Below, in pieces: positions 25,901 to 39,408 of a DNA stretch of 64,000 bases. A model generated the notes under the pieces. The model searched no databases. It was not told the origin of the DNA and was given only the letters and a program-made list of their open reading frames with translations. Source of the DNA: Oscheius onirici (lineage: Eukaryota > Nematoda > Chromadorea > Rhabditida > Rhabditidae); NCBI GenBank assembly GCA_932521025.1, contig OW051468.1, forward strand, positions 7,316,064 to 7,380,063, written 5' to 3'. A program made the position numbers and the translations under genes. How positions within the stretch are numbered: position 1 is the stretch's first letter; every line of letters starts with the position of its first letter.

Positions 25901-28900
25901 ACCACAGAGTGTCTAACTGAGGAAGCTGTGGCTTCTGAGCTATCAGAGCCACAGACTTAACTGTGGCAGTTGTGGCGTGTATTTACTACTGACTGAATCA
26001 AACTACAGTATCTCAAAGGATAATTCAGAGAGTAAGAGAGAGACGCGGAGGTGTGAGGTGGACTGACTGCGATCGAGTCTCTCTCTCCTCACTTTGAATA
26101 GAGCGATCAGACACGCCGGATGAGCAAATCAATTTGCGCGCCGTGGTCCTGATTGGAAAAATTGTGAAAATAGGTGCGCGTTAATCGCATTAGCATAAAG
26201 CGATTCTCACAGTCAATCTCCACTGCGGGATGCAACTAGTTTCTTTTTTCCCTATTATGATGAATGAGAGAAGGTATGTGGGCGAGACAGCCTTGGTCGA
26301 TTAGGGTGTGACTTTCAAATCCTAACGAATGAATTACTGTAGTCAGAGACTGATGACGCATTTTTCTATTGTATTGCCCAATTCAATGGGCAAGGGGATC
26401 AAGAACAGCGCCCCGCGAAATTGACAAATTCTTTTGAATAGAGGCTGGGACGCCGTGAACGGAGGAGACAGAGGAAGAATGAGTCGACTGTACTTTTTCT
26501 TTGGAAGAGGGCTAACCGGAATAGGAAGCTCACAGAAATCTGGTCACATTTTAGGGGTTTTACAGTTTTCTTCCATGGGACTAGCACAATATGACGACAC
26601 CACAGCAGTCACAGTTAGACAGCCACACAGCCAGTGGCTATTTCAGAGCCACAAACACCACAATGAGACTGCGTCAGAACTGATTTTTAAAGCAGGTAAA
26701 GAGCACTAAAAGGCCCTAAACAAGCCGAGAGAAGCGCCTACTATTGATACAGTGTTCATTAGCCGTCTCTGCTTGATTAGTGCGCCAAGTGGGCGTGTGC
26801 GGCAAATAGCGAGAAAAGACTGAGAGAAAATGAATGACTTTCACAGTTTTCTCAAAAGGATCGTGTAAAGTGCGAGCAAATATGAGAGTAATGACCATGA
26901 GAAGACGGGGGCACGAACAGGTATATGCCCAAACGAGGCTGACTCTTCTGTATGCTAATGAGGTGATTACGCGTCGGCGACAGATACGAGTTCAAGGGAA
27001 TGAATGAAATGGGGATCTGTAGTGATTGATAGTACGATTGGGGAGACTAAAACTAAGTTCTGGAATGTTTATAAACCGCAACAACAACAGTTAGACAGCA
27101 GTGACACATTACAGCCACAGTCTCGGCAGTTAGACAGCTCTTTGCCAAACTACGGCTACGGAGACCCCCTTCATTACCGTATCCTAAGCCATAATAACTT
27201 AATTTACAGCGCCCTTTTGACCTTCACTGACCCCTCCTCGCACAAAAAAGAAGAATCTCCCGCAGCGTGTGTGATAATGTGTGAGCTCCGCCGAGAGATT
27301 ACGGTCTAGAGAGAGGAAGGGGCGCCTGTTAATACCAGAGGGGTGGCGTCGGGCCGATCCATGACAATGAGCGACGATGGCTGGCGCTAAGAAAGTTTGC
27401 ACAAGACAAATAGCCAAATATGGGAAGAGGCGAGAGGCATGAGTGTCCGAGTACAGACTCTCTGATCAATTTGGGAACAGGGGGATAATAATCAAGAGAA
27501 TTATGGTCAAAAACCAGTCGATCACTTTTGTAGTCTGTTCGGAGGCAGCCTAATTACGAAATATATTATAATCACGCGCACCATTATCATCCGGATTTGT
27601 GTTGGCCGCAAACAGAGAAGAGCCCCGATGCCAAAGTCAATCGCCCGTGCGGAACCGAGAGAGAGAGGGACAGTGTCCAATTGTACTGATTCTGATGAAG
27701 AGAAGATATTTTTAAGCGTCAAATGAATAAGAAAGGGGATAGATTCTAGAATGTTTCTTGTCTGCCATTTTCTGGAGAGTTATGTAGAATCAAGGGGGCC
27801 AATATGCAAAAGGATCGTTCTATGTGAGCTCTTGTAGGACAGCCCCAGTCAAATTCACCTAGAAGAGATCAAATCCAACTATCAACCCTATCATCTTACG
27901 CGATCTTTACAGTTAGACAGATTCGTTTTGCGATAACTTTCGGAAGCTACAGTTTCGACAGTTAGACAGCGTCTCGTAACTACAACTGCTGCAGTTAGAC
28001 AGACACGAAAGCGAGCCGTCAAGTCATGCAAGCTTTCATCTTCTACTGTACTCTGCGGTTTTGAATAAACTGAATTCTTCTGTACTCTCAATAACTCCCA
28101 TATCCGATCAATACGTCTTATATTCTCATCCTTATTCACTCTGTTCTTCTAAAAACTTTGTAGCCACGAAAATTTCAAAGCTACTGCTCTCTCGAGAGAT
28201 CATTGACTATGAAATCTCTGGTTAAAGCATTGGGTTTTAAAAACCTTCCTACCCAAAAAAGCTAGACTCTCAGTCAACAGAATCGTAAAGCTGAACAGAC
28301 CATTTCTCTTTCTCGCTTTACTGATGATAGTCATCTCCCCCCTCCGCCTATCATCCATTCTGTGATTATTTGACTAGGACGATACCGTATTCTCATCTGA
28401 CTAGGCCCATGTACAATGACGAAAGAGAGGGAGAGGTGCGAAAGTAAACAATAATGAAGGAATCATAGCCAAGTGTCTCGCGATGTGCGGCTATTAATTC
28501 GCGTCAACGAGCCGGCTCTGAATCAGCATCATCACACAGAGAGAGAGAGACACGACCTTATCGGGACCAGAGGGGAGAGAGACACACAATTACAGCTTAC
28601 AAAGGCAGTGCGGTAATAGGCAGTGACTCTTTGGGTATTGTCCACACTCCCGACCCGTCTGTGTGTCCTGTTTCTCAAGCCCTGTTGACTAATCAACCCC
28701 CTTGGGATTCACAATAGGAACCTACCAGCTGGACGCGTTGAAGGTGTTTGTCCGTACGGGTATGGAGTTGGAAGTTGGCTTTCAGGTTCGTATGGTAGGG
28801 ACAGAGATGACATCGGAAAATGCCACTGGTGAAACTGACATCGGAACTGGAGGGACGAGAACGGTCCTTCTCGACATGGGACATCATTTCGTGGAGAGAG

Positions 28901-29892
28901 TCACAGCTGTAACAGCCGCAGACCAGACAGACGAAGGAGGATTCTCCCTCTTGAGCAGGACTTCTGGGTTGTCTTTGGTGGCCGAGGGAAGCTGAAAAAA
29001 ATTTGATTACTCTACAGTCAATCTCAGTGATCATTCTGATAGACTCTAGATCTTTTATCCTTCCTATAGAAACTCACCCATACTGTTTGGTAGCTCCTGC
29101 ATCGCATGAAGATGTTTATCACTCTGCATGTGTATGCTCAGGTTTCCTTTTGTCGTTGTACTGTACCTATAACTCATTCTCTGCTTTTCAGTACACTTTC
29201 CTCCTACCTGCACAGCTCACACCTGTACGGTTTGTAACCACAGGAATATGTTTCTCCTCTTGAAAGCTTCGGATGAGGACGATTCTCGACGCAGTACATG
29301 CACTTGACTTCGCCTTCCGAATGCTTCTCCTTCATGTGAATCTCCAGCGTTTCTTGGTACTTGTAGTGCCAGTTGCACTTGGGACATTTGAGGGTCTTCG
29401 AAGAGTTTCTAAAGCTTTCTTTTGTAGCGAAAAAGGTCTGTTACCTCAACGCTGCAACCGAAAAGTCTCCAAATTGGCTGTAGTCCGTCGGAATTCCAAA
29501 GGCACTGACTTCAATTCCCGTTTGGAAGCTGTCGAGCAGATCAGAAGATGTCCCGGCGGCAGCGGCTGCAGACAGTAGCCGTTCCATGTGAGATTTTGGA
29601 GATTCGGCTGAAAGAAAATGTCAATTTTAGATGCAGACAGAATAAAGATGAGGATCAATGTCTCGTCGCGAATAACGTTACAGAACCACAATACCACAGT
29701 TTGACAGCGTCTAAAATTTACCGATCCCATATCCTCCATGAGCATTGACATCGGCTATGAGTCTGAGCAGATCGGCCGGGTCGGCAGAAGGCGGAGTTCC
29801 TTCAGTCGGAGAGTCGCTCGGACCGGGCAGTAGGTGGCCATCCATCGGCAGGAAAAACTGTTGTACCCGAGGCTCCGACATCAAATCGGCAT
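13996..29892 (-). CDS. zfh-2: ZFH-2/ZFHX zinc-finger homeobox transcription factor (5' end may be incomplete)
   Basis: Twenty-one minus-strand exons join in one frame: 29722-29892, 29445-29607, 29208-29408, 29078-29166, 28727-28991, 25444-25675, 24666-24719, 22880-22948, 20145-20313, 19952-20102, 19224-19391, 18375-18481, 18195-18333, 17181-17390, 17047-17140, 16498-17004, 15903-16262, 15046-15864, 14830-14977, 14228-14790, 13996-14127. The product is at least 1599 aa with about 16 C2H2 fingers and three homeodomains. Family signatures: [62 protein letters not shown], and [13 protein letters not shown] after homeodomain 1. ZFHX proteins are nuclear regulators of neuronal and other differentiation; three homeodomains match fly and worm rather than the vertebrate four. 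The first listed exon needs one base from upstream, or translation starts at its internal ATG (29881) after trans-splicing to tcttgcag. Introns of 2.2-3.1 kb contrast with ~40-nt introns elsewhere. Confidence 0.93.
14845..16665 (-). other. Three-homeodomain block of the ZFHX gene
   Basis: Homeodomain 1 is in exon 16498-17004 ([19 protein letters not shown] to [10 protein letters not shown]). It has WFRN instead of WFQN and continues into the next exon with ERQRDKD. Homeodomain 2 starts [13 protein letters not shown] near 15972, is split by a 38-nt intron after FFDKQ, and ends [13 protein letters not shown]. Homeodomain 3 starts [15 protein letters not shown] near 15090, is split at 15045/14977, and ends [16 protein letters not shown]. 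The two split homeodomains are interrupted at different positions. C2H2 fingers lie between and after them. Confidence 0.92.
20314..22879 (-). other. Large ZFHX intron (2.6 kb)
   Basis: No exon is seen here. It contains several CTGTCTAACTG repeat copies (about 20396, 21004, 21704), one as a pair within 60 bp (21004 and 21052). It also holds many TAATTA or CTAATTA words. Regulatory function is likely but not shown by sequence. Confidence 0.5.
22949..24665 (-). other. ZFHX intron (1.7 kb) with hairpin repeat pairs
   Basis: Two close inverted pairs of the dispersed repeat occur at about 23278/23320 and 23400/23443, and a single copy at about 24185. Purine-rich GAGAGA runs and TAATTA words are frequent. 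No coding exon is recognised. Confidence 0.5.
25098..25205. mobile_element. Short inverted-repeat element in a ZFHX intron
   Basis: The sequence aaacgttggatac near 25114 is inverted as gtatccaacgttt at 25171-25183. The similarity extends imperfectly outward (agacctgtataa on the left against ttataaaggtct on the right). The whole fits a small (~108-bp) hairpin or MITE. No target duplication could be set with confidence. Confidence 0.5.
25676..28726 (-). other. Largest ZFHX intron (3.1 kb)
   Basis: No exon is recognised. Repeat copies are dense: about 25912/25955, 26600, 27080/27120, 27900, 27956 and 27990. GAGAGAGA purine tracts and TAATTA/CTAATTA words are common. Confidence 0.5.
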
Positions 29893-32800
29893 CTGCAAGA
29901 GAGAAATTTGATAATGAGTCGTCTCGAAAGACAGCTGAGAGGGAGTGGAAGCGAGGACGCAGTGTGCCTCTCCTTCAATTAGAGGAATCTCTAATGGTGT
30001 TAATGACCGCCGGTGAAAAAGGCGGCCTAATGGGAGGGGAACTTTCGAGAGAGAGAAAAAGCTTAAAACTAGAGAATACACAGCCAATTAAGGATAGTAA
30101 GTGACACTAATTAGTTTTAAGTAGTGGCCATTTAAAGGTGTCGAAGCCCGGTGGTGGAGATGTTTATGGCGGCTGGCTGACCACATGTGTGAGCAATTAA
30201 TTAGTTGAGCTGCGGAAGATTTCGGCTAACATATGGCCCGCGACTTTCCAGAGTCCCCCACAATAAAGAGTAAAAACAGGGAAGATGCTCTGCTGTTCTT
30301 TGCTTTCCAATTTTGACCGCCTTCTTCCAGTTACAATGTCTCCGGTTTTCCCAAAGCACACTTTCAAACAGTTCCGATTGCTCATCGTAGGTTGTGTTCA
30401 ATCTAGGCGGGCTCTATCTAGTAGCTGTTGAAAAGACTGCTAATGTAAGACTGTTATTGCAGAACAACCTAGCTGACCTTATATAATTTTAGGAGCAAAA
30501 ACTGTTCACAAAACATTCTGAAGTAGAAAGATTTAAATCAAGTACAGGAAAACGGAAGCAGCCTCCCTTCCACAAATATGCAAGAGTACTACCGTCTAGT
30601 TGAGTGAGAAAGTAGCACGTTGTTCTGAATATTTCTACTAGGGAAAGTTCTATAAAGGATAGGAAGCTTGCTTTGAGTTCTGTGGCACTTGCTGAAAACT
30701 CGCAGAAACAGGATACTTGTTGTTTTGCTCAACTCCTTTGCTTTTTCACACCTAACATCGAATTCTCACTGAAATGGTAGAAAAAGAAACAACCGACAAT
30801 GATAGCTTAGAAGATGTGAAAGAAGGTGTCACCAAGCCACTGCCGGCCAGATCCCGAAACGACACGGCACCACCTGCAGATTGTAGTCGTCAAAGTTACA
30901 ATTATCAAACATAGTTTGCAGATGTGCCCCTCTCGGCTTTGATCTACCCGCTCCCGGCCGTCAAGATTCAACTCTCGAGGAAAAAGTATCCGAATTAGCA
31001 CATCACTACAGTAGACATGGGAAATGGCTTTCTCTTTGAGACACGGCGGCAAAGAGACAGAAGGCTTTATGAGCAGTATACGCGTGAAAAGTATTCAGAT
31101 TTCTGAACAGAGAGGGCGCGAAAACAAATTTAATCTCGGAAAAACGGTTTTTGCAAACAATTATCATAGTCCTCGGTCATTTGGTGTGCTAATCAGTTTA
31201 CAGGCAGCCCAAATGGTTTTCCTCAAATGGAACAACAACTGTTTCGTGTTGAGAACAGTAGATGTTCAAGGTAGATAGTTGATAAGCACAGTGGAAAGAG
31301 GAAACAGTCTAGAGGAGTCCAAGAGTGATCAAGTACAGGTAGGAAAACATAAAGTGGTAGTCGAGAGAAAAACAACTGACTGCTACATACTATATTGAAA
31401 CCCGATTATGAGATAGAACGATTGAAATATCCCTTCTGGACAGGTGGACAAAAATGAGAGTGCAAGAAAGGAGAAAACTGTCGGAGATTGGAGAAAGAAC
31501 TCTACATCAAACGGTCAGATAAAATCACTCGTTGCATACAGTTTTATCTTCTCTGTGAATGATTTGTAAGAAGTAAAATGCTGGATTTGTCAGAAGAAAG
31601 ACAAAGATCGGCAGACATTGAGGGAACAAAAACAGTAGCTGGAAAAGTGCTACTTTCGTCCCTCCCTCCCGAAACAGCGGGCGGTTTAGCATAAATAATA
31701 GTTCAGGTAGGAGTGATTACTGGGCGAGAGAAAGAGTTGGATGCTCTGAGCCAAAGGATGAAGTAATGAGGCGACTCGACACGGTAGTTGGATTAGGCCG
31801 GAGGAGGGGCGGCAACCCACCAAATTGGGGCGGAGCTGTCGGAGCTCTCTCTTTGAGCACAGGAAAATGAGCGAGAGAGAGGAATGCGTGATAAACAATT
31901 CACTATATATCAGAGACAGGCTAAACGCCAATTATAGGCGTTAATTATGAGGCTGGAGCGCTGATTGCATTCCTCTCATTCTGATAGTCACACAATGTGT
32001 GGCTGGGGACAGAAAATAGACTGGGTAGAACGAAGTTTTGTAAACGAGTATCAGACCAAGGGATCACTTTTTTTACATATTTTAGAATCCCAGAGTTCCG
32101 AGAAATAGAAAACTGACTTGTTCATGCTTATCACTGTCTCTGTACTGATCTGTTTTATCGGACAAAGCAAGAGTTCAATCAAGAACAACGGATATGGAGT
32201 AACAATCTGCTGTGAGCTGGTACAACTGTTCTGAGTCAGACGTCTGACATTCAAACTGAAGTAAAGATCTAGGGAGAAGATTTGCCGGTTAGACTCGGAC
32301 AGCCTGATCCTCTGAAAGAATAGCTACTGTCCGGCTTGAACAGGTCTTCACAGTTGGTCTAATGTCCCTAATCAGGTGAGACAATATTGAAGGAAATTCA
32401 GAACCCAGAACTGAACCTCGGAACTCCCAAGAGTCCAGAGCTACTATGTAACTAATAATTTGGTCTAGAAAGGCATTCTATCTAGTTGGACAGAGAAGGA
32501 GAACCCGCAACACCCAAATAATGATGGAAGAGAACTCGAAAAGACATTCGAAAGTTCAGTCACTAACCCATTCAAATGTGTGCGCGACAAGTTAAGTTAG
32601 TTTAAGAATTTTCGAGATTCTCTGCTCAAACTCTCAACCGGCCCTAATAGGCCAGCTAAAGTGGCGTAGGTCAGGGAGCCGAATCGTTAGCTGGTGATCT
32701 CGTTTCCTTTGAAGTGGCGCTAAATTAGGGGGTGGACTCATTGAAAGGAGCAGGAAGTTGAACTTTTAGATGAACTGTGAGAATTCTCAAAGTTTTTCGG

Positions 32801-33599
32801 GAGAGAGTACTCAAAAGAGTGGATCCTCTCCGGAGCCAACACACACAAATTAGGCAACTCAAGCTTTAATCCAATCAAGGCTGAATTAGCTAATTGTGAG
32901 ACGAGAGTCGTCGGCCCGAATCACAGAGAGACAGCCATCTGGCCCAAACTTCTTTTGGAGGGAAACAGAGAGACACAATATTGGTTAGGGAGGACTAAGA
33001 TGAGCCAATCGGAAAATTGACCAGTGCTAATTAGGAGAGGAGACTGTTCACTGTCTGTCTCAAAACAGGGACTGGAAGTAGCCTCAGTAATCCCTATCTT
33101 TTGAGCTTTTTCTCGCTCATCTTGGGATGATTGCCAAATAATCAGCTTAGGGACGATGACTGCCATGTTTATAAGCCAGTCCCCGGTTACTTCTGGGTAG
33201 AAAAGGAGACTATCAGACCTAAGGGTAGTGAAGATCACCAATTTTCAGAGAACTCCCTGGATTAAGTCATAGACTTCCAGAAAAGTATCTTTGGCTTGGA
33301 AGCTTTGAGTCGGGAAGAGGCTTTCAAGTCCTTGCGAGGACCAGTCTTGGTATAAAAGGTCAGATTGGAAAGCATTCTGAGAAAGGGCAACATCTCAAAA
33401 AAACAAAGTCTCTGGATACTTAGACGACAGTTTCTGTTCGCTATTAAAGCTACACGAATTGGAATAATTTTGAGATCGGCGTGATTGAATTTCACAAAGA
33501 TAAATGAACCCTAAATATAGTCGAGCCTGCAGTTCAACAGATATATACTGGTATGAAATCCGGAGAACATCTTTAAAAGACCTGAAGAAGCGTTTTGCA

Positions 33600-33822
33600 C
33601 TGGAACCAGCCGTCTACTCGCCGCCCTTCGCCTTCGCCGCCCTGGCCTTCGCGGCCCTGATCTTCGCCGCCCTGGCGCCTGCGGCGCTCAAACATACAAA
33701 GCAAAAGCCTAGGTTCTGTATTCCCACCCATTCATTTGACAAAACCTATCTTCGCTTAACTCTTTACTATTGCAAGTTCAAAAGTGACTAATCCTGACAA
33801 TTTCTGACTTGTCGCCAACGAA
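33600..33822 (+). repeat. Dispersed repeat copy with an expanded GCC-rich minisatellite
   Basis: From 33663 onward, about 155 bp are essentially identical to 48757-48915 (ggcgcctgcggcgctcaaac through cttgtcgccaacga). Just upstream, a 15-nt unit (gccttcgccgccctg-like) is repeated about three times at 33625-33670, whereas the 48.7-kb copy has a single unit. The open frame across it translates to repeated AFAAL-type units, but its occurrence in both copies argues for a repeat, not a gene. Confidence 0.75.
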
Positions 33823-36800
33823 GAAAATAACGGCTTGATGATAAAGAGTTTCAAAAAAGGTTGTTTGTGAGACACCGACTGGCCAGCTTTTTTGTCTGAT
33901 ACAGTATCCAGCGGAAAGTTTACAAGTCTCAAAATGTTCTGTTATTCCCCTATCTCTTTTGCCTGTTGATGAAAAGACGCCCTCCATGCAGCTGCTGCTG
34001 ATGATGAGACTACGGTAGTCAATTCATTGGCGCCCAAGGCCGTAGAGAGAGGAGGGCGTCGTCTCGCAAATTATCATAACTTGTCGGAGGCCCCCGAAAT
34101 TGCATAACCGGCGTCCCGAGTAATGATGAAAACATGAAATGGAATAGAAATCAAATTAGGGAAGAGGCGCCAAAGTCTGCCCTAACTTATATATCTCGTG
34201 TGAATTTAAAGCGGTGGGGGGCGAGAGAAAGAGCCCGAATTATGTTTTCCGCCTAATTTCACACATTTCAGCTAATATGGTGTGCCAGAGAGAGAGAGGC
34301 GCTGGTGCGCGAACAAATGCACCTGAACAAGCCAGTTGACAAGTTTCAATGGCCCATATTTCATCTGGTGGCCCGGGACGACGACTGAACGGAACCGACG
34401 AGAGGACAGGCGCCAGGTAATCGCAGAGCCAACACGTCGTTAGGAAGCCAGCTATTAGAGAGGCTAGTCAAGAGAAACAGGAAGGCTAATGGTTCAATAG
34501 ATTTTGGAGGAAGGTGAAGGGTTTACTGGGCTGGTATGAAAAGAATTGAAACGGTAGTCGCTCTGAAGATATACAGACAAAGTTACGTCCCTTCGAGAAT
34601 ATGCGACAGTTTACTTTACAGATTGAAGAGCTACAACCTGGCAAGTGAATTCAAATTGTTGTGTAGCGATTACCTTAGCATTAAAACAAGTATAATCAAG
34701 CTCTTCAGGAACTCTTTTACAAAAAAATGTGCTAGTCAACATGAAGTATAGTATTTAGTTGATAAGAAAATAAGTAGTCCGTATTCCTCAAAGTTGAGAC
34801 AAACCTTCGGGAGAGTTGTCTCTGTCAATTGAGCCAAAGAACCGTCTTGGACTGACTAATCAGTGGTATTTTTCAGGGTCTAGCGACAATTCTTCACAGA
34901 GTGCTAAGACTAACCAATTTTGCTTTGAAACCTTAGGTGGATCGGAACTAGAGCATTCACTCCTAACTACTTGTTTCGTATTCAATACAGTCTAGAAGAT
35001 TTTTGTACTGATCCCTTTCACTTGGTTCAGGTGAGGGAGAAGCATAATTGGCACGTTCTAGTCCCGTCTCTGAACTCCCGAATCCAATGATCCGAAGAGT
35101 GTCAAAAATTAAGCACTCAATTCAAATAAGCCAGGGTGTGTGCCCAAATTGGCGTCGAGGCGATAAAAAGTATGTTCTCGGGCTGTGCTCTTACTGACCC
35201 GGGCATCTTGATGAGGCGGCTCGTTAGGCGCAGCCGAAATCTCATTCATTCATTCCCGGGCGACAACTTGTTGTACTCGAGCCGAAAGGCAAGTAAGCTA
35301 AAGGAGGGGAGAGATCTGTCTTTGTCTATATGAATAGACCTACCGAGAACGTCAGCAACACCAAGTCATGCTGACGACAATAATGCGATCCACGAGACTA
35401 TTTATAGAGACTTTTGTGAGGATCGAAGTTCGTTCAGGAGATAGAAACCTGACCGTTAGAAATTAATAGTCTTGATCAGTATGCGTATTAAAATGAGCCC
35501 GCCATTGTCGCAGAGACCTTTGAGTTTTCCTGTCAAAATCGTTCTGGGTCCTAACAAGGACAGCTTGAAAGAAATCGTGCAGAAAAAACAGGCTGGTAAG
35601 AAGAAAATACCAGTGACTATCGAGGTGAATCTGGAAGTCGAAAACCCCTGATCTAGAAATTCTATGAGCTGCTTAGAGTGGTTTTTTGTGCTGATAGAAG
35701 TATAAATAATCGTTTGTCGCAAAATTATTAGCAAGACTGATACGGTAAGTTTACAAGCGAACGAGATAGATAGAAAAAGGAGGGTACATACTTTGTGGCG
35801 AGAGGGCCGGAGAAATAACATTCAATAAGTAGGTTTTCCGTCTCGATGAAAGTTGAAACAGGACATAGTCCAGAAGCACTTGAAGATTGAGTGAAAGCCC
35901 AACAACAGTCGCCTAATTTCTCTGCCTCAATTCTAACTCTCTCATCCCATCTTCCGAAGTGCCGACGACGATTCGAAGGCAGAATTAACCACTCATCTGC
36001 TTGATGAGATTAACGCGCGACGGGGTAATCAACCAACTTGAAGACTTCGGGTAGGCCCGGTTGTCCAATTACTGCGATTCTCATTTCTCTCCTTCCGGGA
36101 AATTTAGGGACTTGCCTTGAAGACTGTAGCTAGACGGAAACAAAAAAAGAGTATCCAATATGGCAAATCAACTAAAGATGAAGAGAATTAATCCGCTCAA
36201 GACGTTCTTCTTTACTCTCTCAATAGGAAAAGAGATTCACAAAATTATAATTACAGGAAGTGCTGGTCTCTTATCACAATTACATTATTTCTTGTAAATA
36301 GAGGAGGCGTCTTCCACACTGATTGGAGCGGGGTTCTTTGAAGTTTGTCTCTCCAAGACTGTGTGGAAGGAAGGAAATTGAGGGCAAAAAAAGGATTTCT
36401 AGAGTCACAATCGGGAAGCTACAGAACGAAAGAGAACAGGAAGAAAAGATGTACTCTGCGGTGAGAACATGTCAATGGAGGGTTCTGTTGCGATGGTTTT
36501 CTTGGTAAAAAAAATCGCCTGTTCTTGTAAAGCTGGGGAGAGTAGCATAAAGTTAGACTTAGTTAAGAGGCTGGGTAAGTGTTCGGGAAGGTTTTTACTA
36601 CAGAGATGTGCTTGGAAACTTGAAAACACAATGGGAAAAAAATTGGAAAACTGAGAAAAAACGGAATGTTGAACGGAACTGAAGTGGGTCTACCTTAACC
36701 AAGGACTAGAAGCTCAACTCTGGTGCAAAATGTACTAATGAACTTAGTATTTAAACGGTACTCTTCAAAAAAGCTCACTTTCTAAGATACATTGTTTTGT

Positions 36801-39134
36801 CAACAACTGTTAACGTTCAAATTGAATAGAACGATAAAATCTCCTGATATGAAAAGCTGTCCACCCACAAGAAATCCTTTTTTCTAGGACCGGACACCAT
36901 CGAACAGTCGAAACTTCTCTAATCGCATGGAGCAGATTGAGGCAGCGTTATTAATACTATAGCAACAGTCACTTTTTAAGCTTTGAGGAGGCGTCTGGAC
37001 TTCCAAGCGAAAACTTTTCGAAACTAGCTAAAGGTCCAATAAAAGGTGCTAATCCGATGTTATGATGGGGGAGAAAGCCCTGGAAAAGAGTGGAAAATTG
37101 AAAAAGAGTCATCTAAATAAATTGTTTTGAGGTAGGGAGTAGAGGCGCGGTGTAGTCTCTGCTACTAATTGCCTAATAATCAAATTAATTTCCAATCCGC
37201 ACTCGACAAAATCAAATTGTAGGAAAAGCGGATAGTGGAGGAGGAGCGCCGTCTCTTTTACATAACTTGGATCAGAGAGTAAAAAAAAAGAAGACTTTTG
37301 ACTACGTGCCAGCACGCCATATGAACTGTATTTTGATAGGAAAGGAATCGAGATATAAGTAGAAACTGCTAAGATAATCTCGGGTTGTGCTCCAAATGTG
37401 TGCTTTAAAAAGAACTCGCGTTTGTTAGACGACTTGAATCTTCTGACTTTAAATCGACAAGGATGAGGTCTTGGATTGTAAGGCGAAACCCTAGATCGTG
37501 CTACGGAATTTCTGGAATCTATCGAAAAAATACAGTGAAAATCTGTGGACTCGAGCAAAGCAAAGCTTGCTTCCGACATGAGAGCCAAGTCTGTTAGCGA
37601 TTGAATACATTGGACTTAAGACAGGTCTCTAATTGTACTTTGCCCAGTTGTTTTCTTTCATTTGCACACTTATTGGCATCAGAATAACCACGCTTTTTCG
37701 TCTTTTACTTTCGCAGAAGAATCAGTTATACTTACAGTTCTGAGAGGGATCTTCTTCTTTTAAACTTCACTCTCCACGAATTAGCTGAACCCGTCTTGAA
37801 ATAAGAATAATTGTCGGGCAAATCGATGCTGATGAGTCTTGTCAGTAGAAGAGGAAAGAGGTGAGGACACACGCAGGAAACAAGTAACCGGTCATTGTGT
37901 GCGCAATTAAAAGCCAATTAGAATCTCGTCTGACTGGCAAAGGGAGAGAGGCCGACTAACTTTGGCAAACAGTCGGAAGGAGCGGAGTGGAAATTTAGCG
38001 CGAGAACGTGCCTTTGGCTTGCGAGATGCCGACAAGGTTTAGGGCGTGTGAATTCGGACAGAAGAATAGCTCCGACGAGACGATTTAATTTGGAAGGAGG
38101 CAGTTATTAGAGACGTATAAGGTGTTAAAGAGTTTTTTGCCGTCTTTGAACTGGATTTGGTGAGAAGGGATTGCTTCAAGGGCTTCTTCCAAGCCAATTT
38201 TTAAAGATCTGTGAGATCAAAAGGGAGACAACAGTTGAGAAATATGTTTTGAAAGGAAAGGGAAGTGGGAACGGCTTCATTGGATGAGGAGAAATTAAAG
38301 GAAGCTTATACATGAGAATGTAATGAAAAGAAACAAGAAGTTACTGAACTCTTCTTCCGCCTAAGAATGTACAATCTGGAGAGGAAGTGATCAGATCGGA
38401 AAATGTATTGTTCAGGATAGTTTTTTGACAGTTCTAGTTTGTATCATTCTTAAAACCAGAATAGGGATACTTCAATAGTTAAACAGAGGACACGAAAATG
38501 GGATTGGGATTGGACTGGGTCTTCTGGAATCATGACGGAGACTGTCAAAGAAGCATGAGACATGTCTTGTCAGAATAGTATTCTTCGAAAGGGAAGAGTA
38601 CGGAGGGAATGAGGGAGAAGGTAGCCAAACGGTCCTAGACTTCCAGCTTTGTTTTTTTTTACAAAGCAGAAGCTTTCCAGACTGTTCTAACGGCTCTCTA
38701 CAGAGCACAAAGTAACTAATCGACGGGTGTGCAGAAGACTATCAGAAGAGGAGATGGAGTGGTCGGTGAGAGGCAGAGGCCATTCAATCGAGGCCTAACG
38801 AGTATTAATCTATTAATTAGCAGGTGAGCTCGTGCTCTGATTAGCCTGGAGAAGAGTGGGAAAGAGAAATGGCTGGCGAAAAAAACGAGTTGCAGCGGTT
38901 TTTTGGATTTCTTTTTCTAACTTGTTTTTTTCAGTTTTCTTTTGCCAGGAAGATCTGCGAGAAACTGGCTGTAATTTGAAAGCACAGTTTGCCAAGTTTG
39001 GCACTTTAAAGCACTGTTCGTTACAATCGGTCTCGAGCGCTGGAGGGCAAAATTTTGTCGAAATTCAAATTACCGCCCAGTTTAGAGCGCGCGGAAAGAC
39101 AGTAATTCAAAATTTGGCTTGAAAACGGGAAAAA

Positions 39135-39408
39135 CCTGGGTGACACGCTTTCTCAAACACCCGATTATATTTTTTCACATGTTCGGTCTTATATTGTCGG
39201 TCGTATCGTGTTCCCGGTAGTTATGTTTTTTTCAGAGTCATTACATGAAAAATGGCCAAGTTATAACGTATTTTATGTTTTTCACTGGGATTAGAAGACC
39301 AAATACCAAGTGCCAAAACACACTTACAACGTTTCGACTGTGCTCTTTCTTTTGAAACCAAGAACGAAGAAATGGTTGCGTAGTTTTCTCAAAAACGTGT
39401 CATCCAGG
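39135..39408. mobile_element. Possible MITE with imperfect terminal inverted repeats
   Basis: Bases 39135-39150 (cctgggtgacacgctt) match the reverse complement of 39393-39408 (aaacgtgtcatccagg) with two differences. The interior is noncoding. A partial third piece (cgtcacgatctttctcaaac) lies near 39480. No clear target duplication is visible. Confidence 0.4.

Noticed and set aside
20396-27990. CTGTCTAACTGTGGC copies as a CRISPR-like array or as combined MYB/RUNX binding sites
   Set aside because: Spacing and orientation are irregular and the genome is eukaryotic, so not CRISPR. TAACTG and TGTGGC do resemble MYB and RUNX cores, but copies are spread over unrelated genes, which fits a repeat family better.
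28530-28600. GAGAGA tracts as functional GAGA-factor sites
   Set aside because: Purine runs are common throughout the ZFHX introns and upstream DNA; nothing here distinguishes a binding cluster from simple sequence.
33504-33791. 95-aa frame with AFAAL repeats as a possible gene
   Set aside because: The same C-terminal sequence recurs at 48.7 kb in a dispersed repeat copy, and the repeat units are a minisatellite.
35456-35821. 121-aa minus-strand frame in the gene-poor region
   Set aside because: Its composition is biased to Leu/Ser/Phe from A/T-rich DNA and shows no recognisable domain or neighbouring exons.
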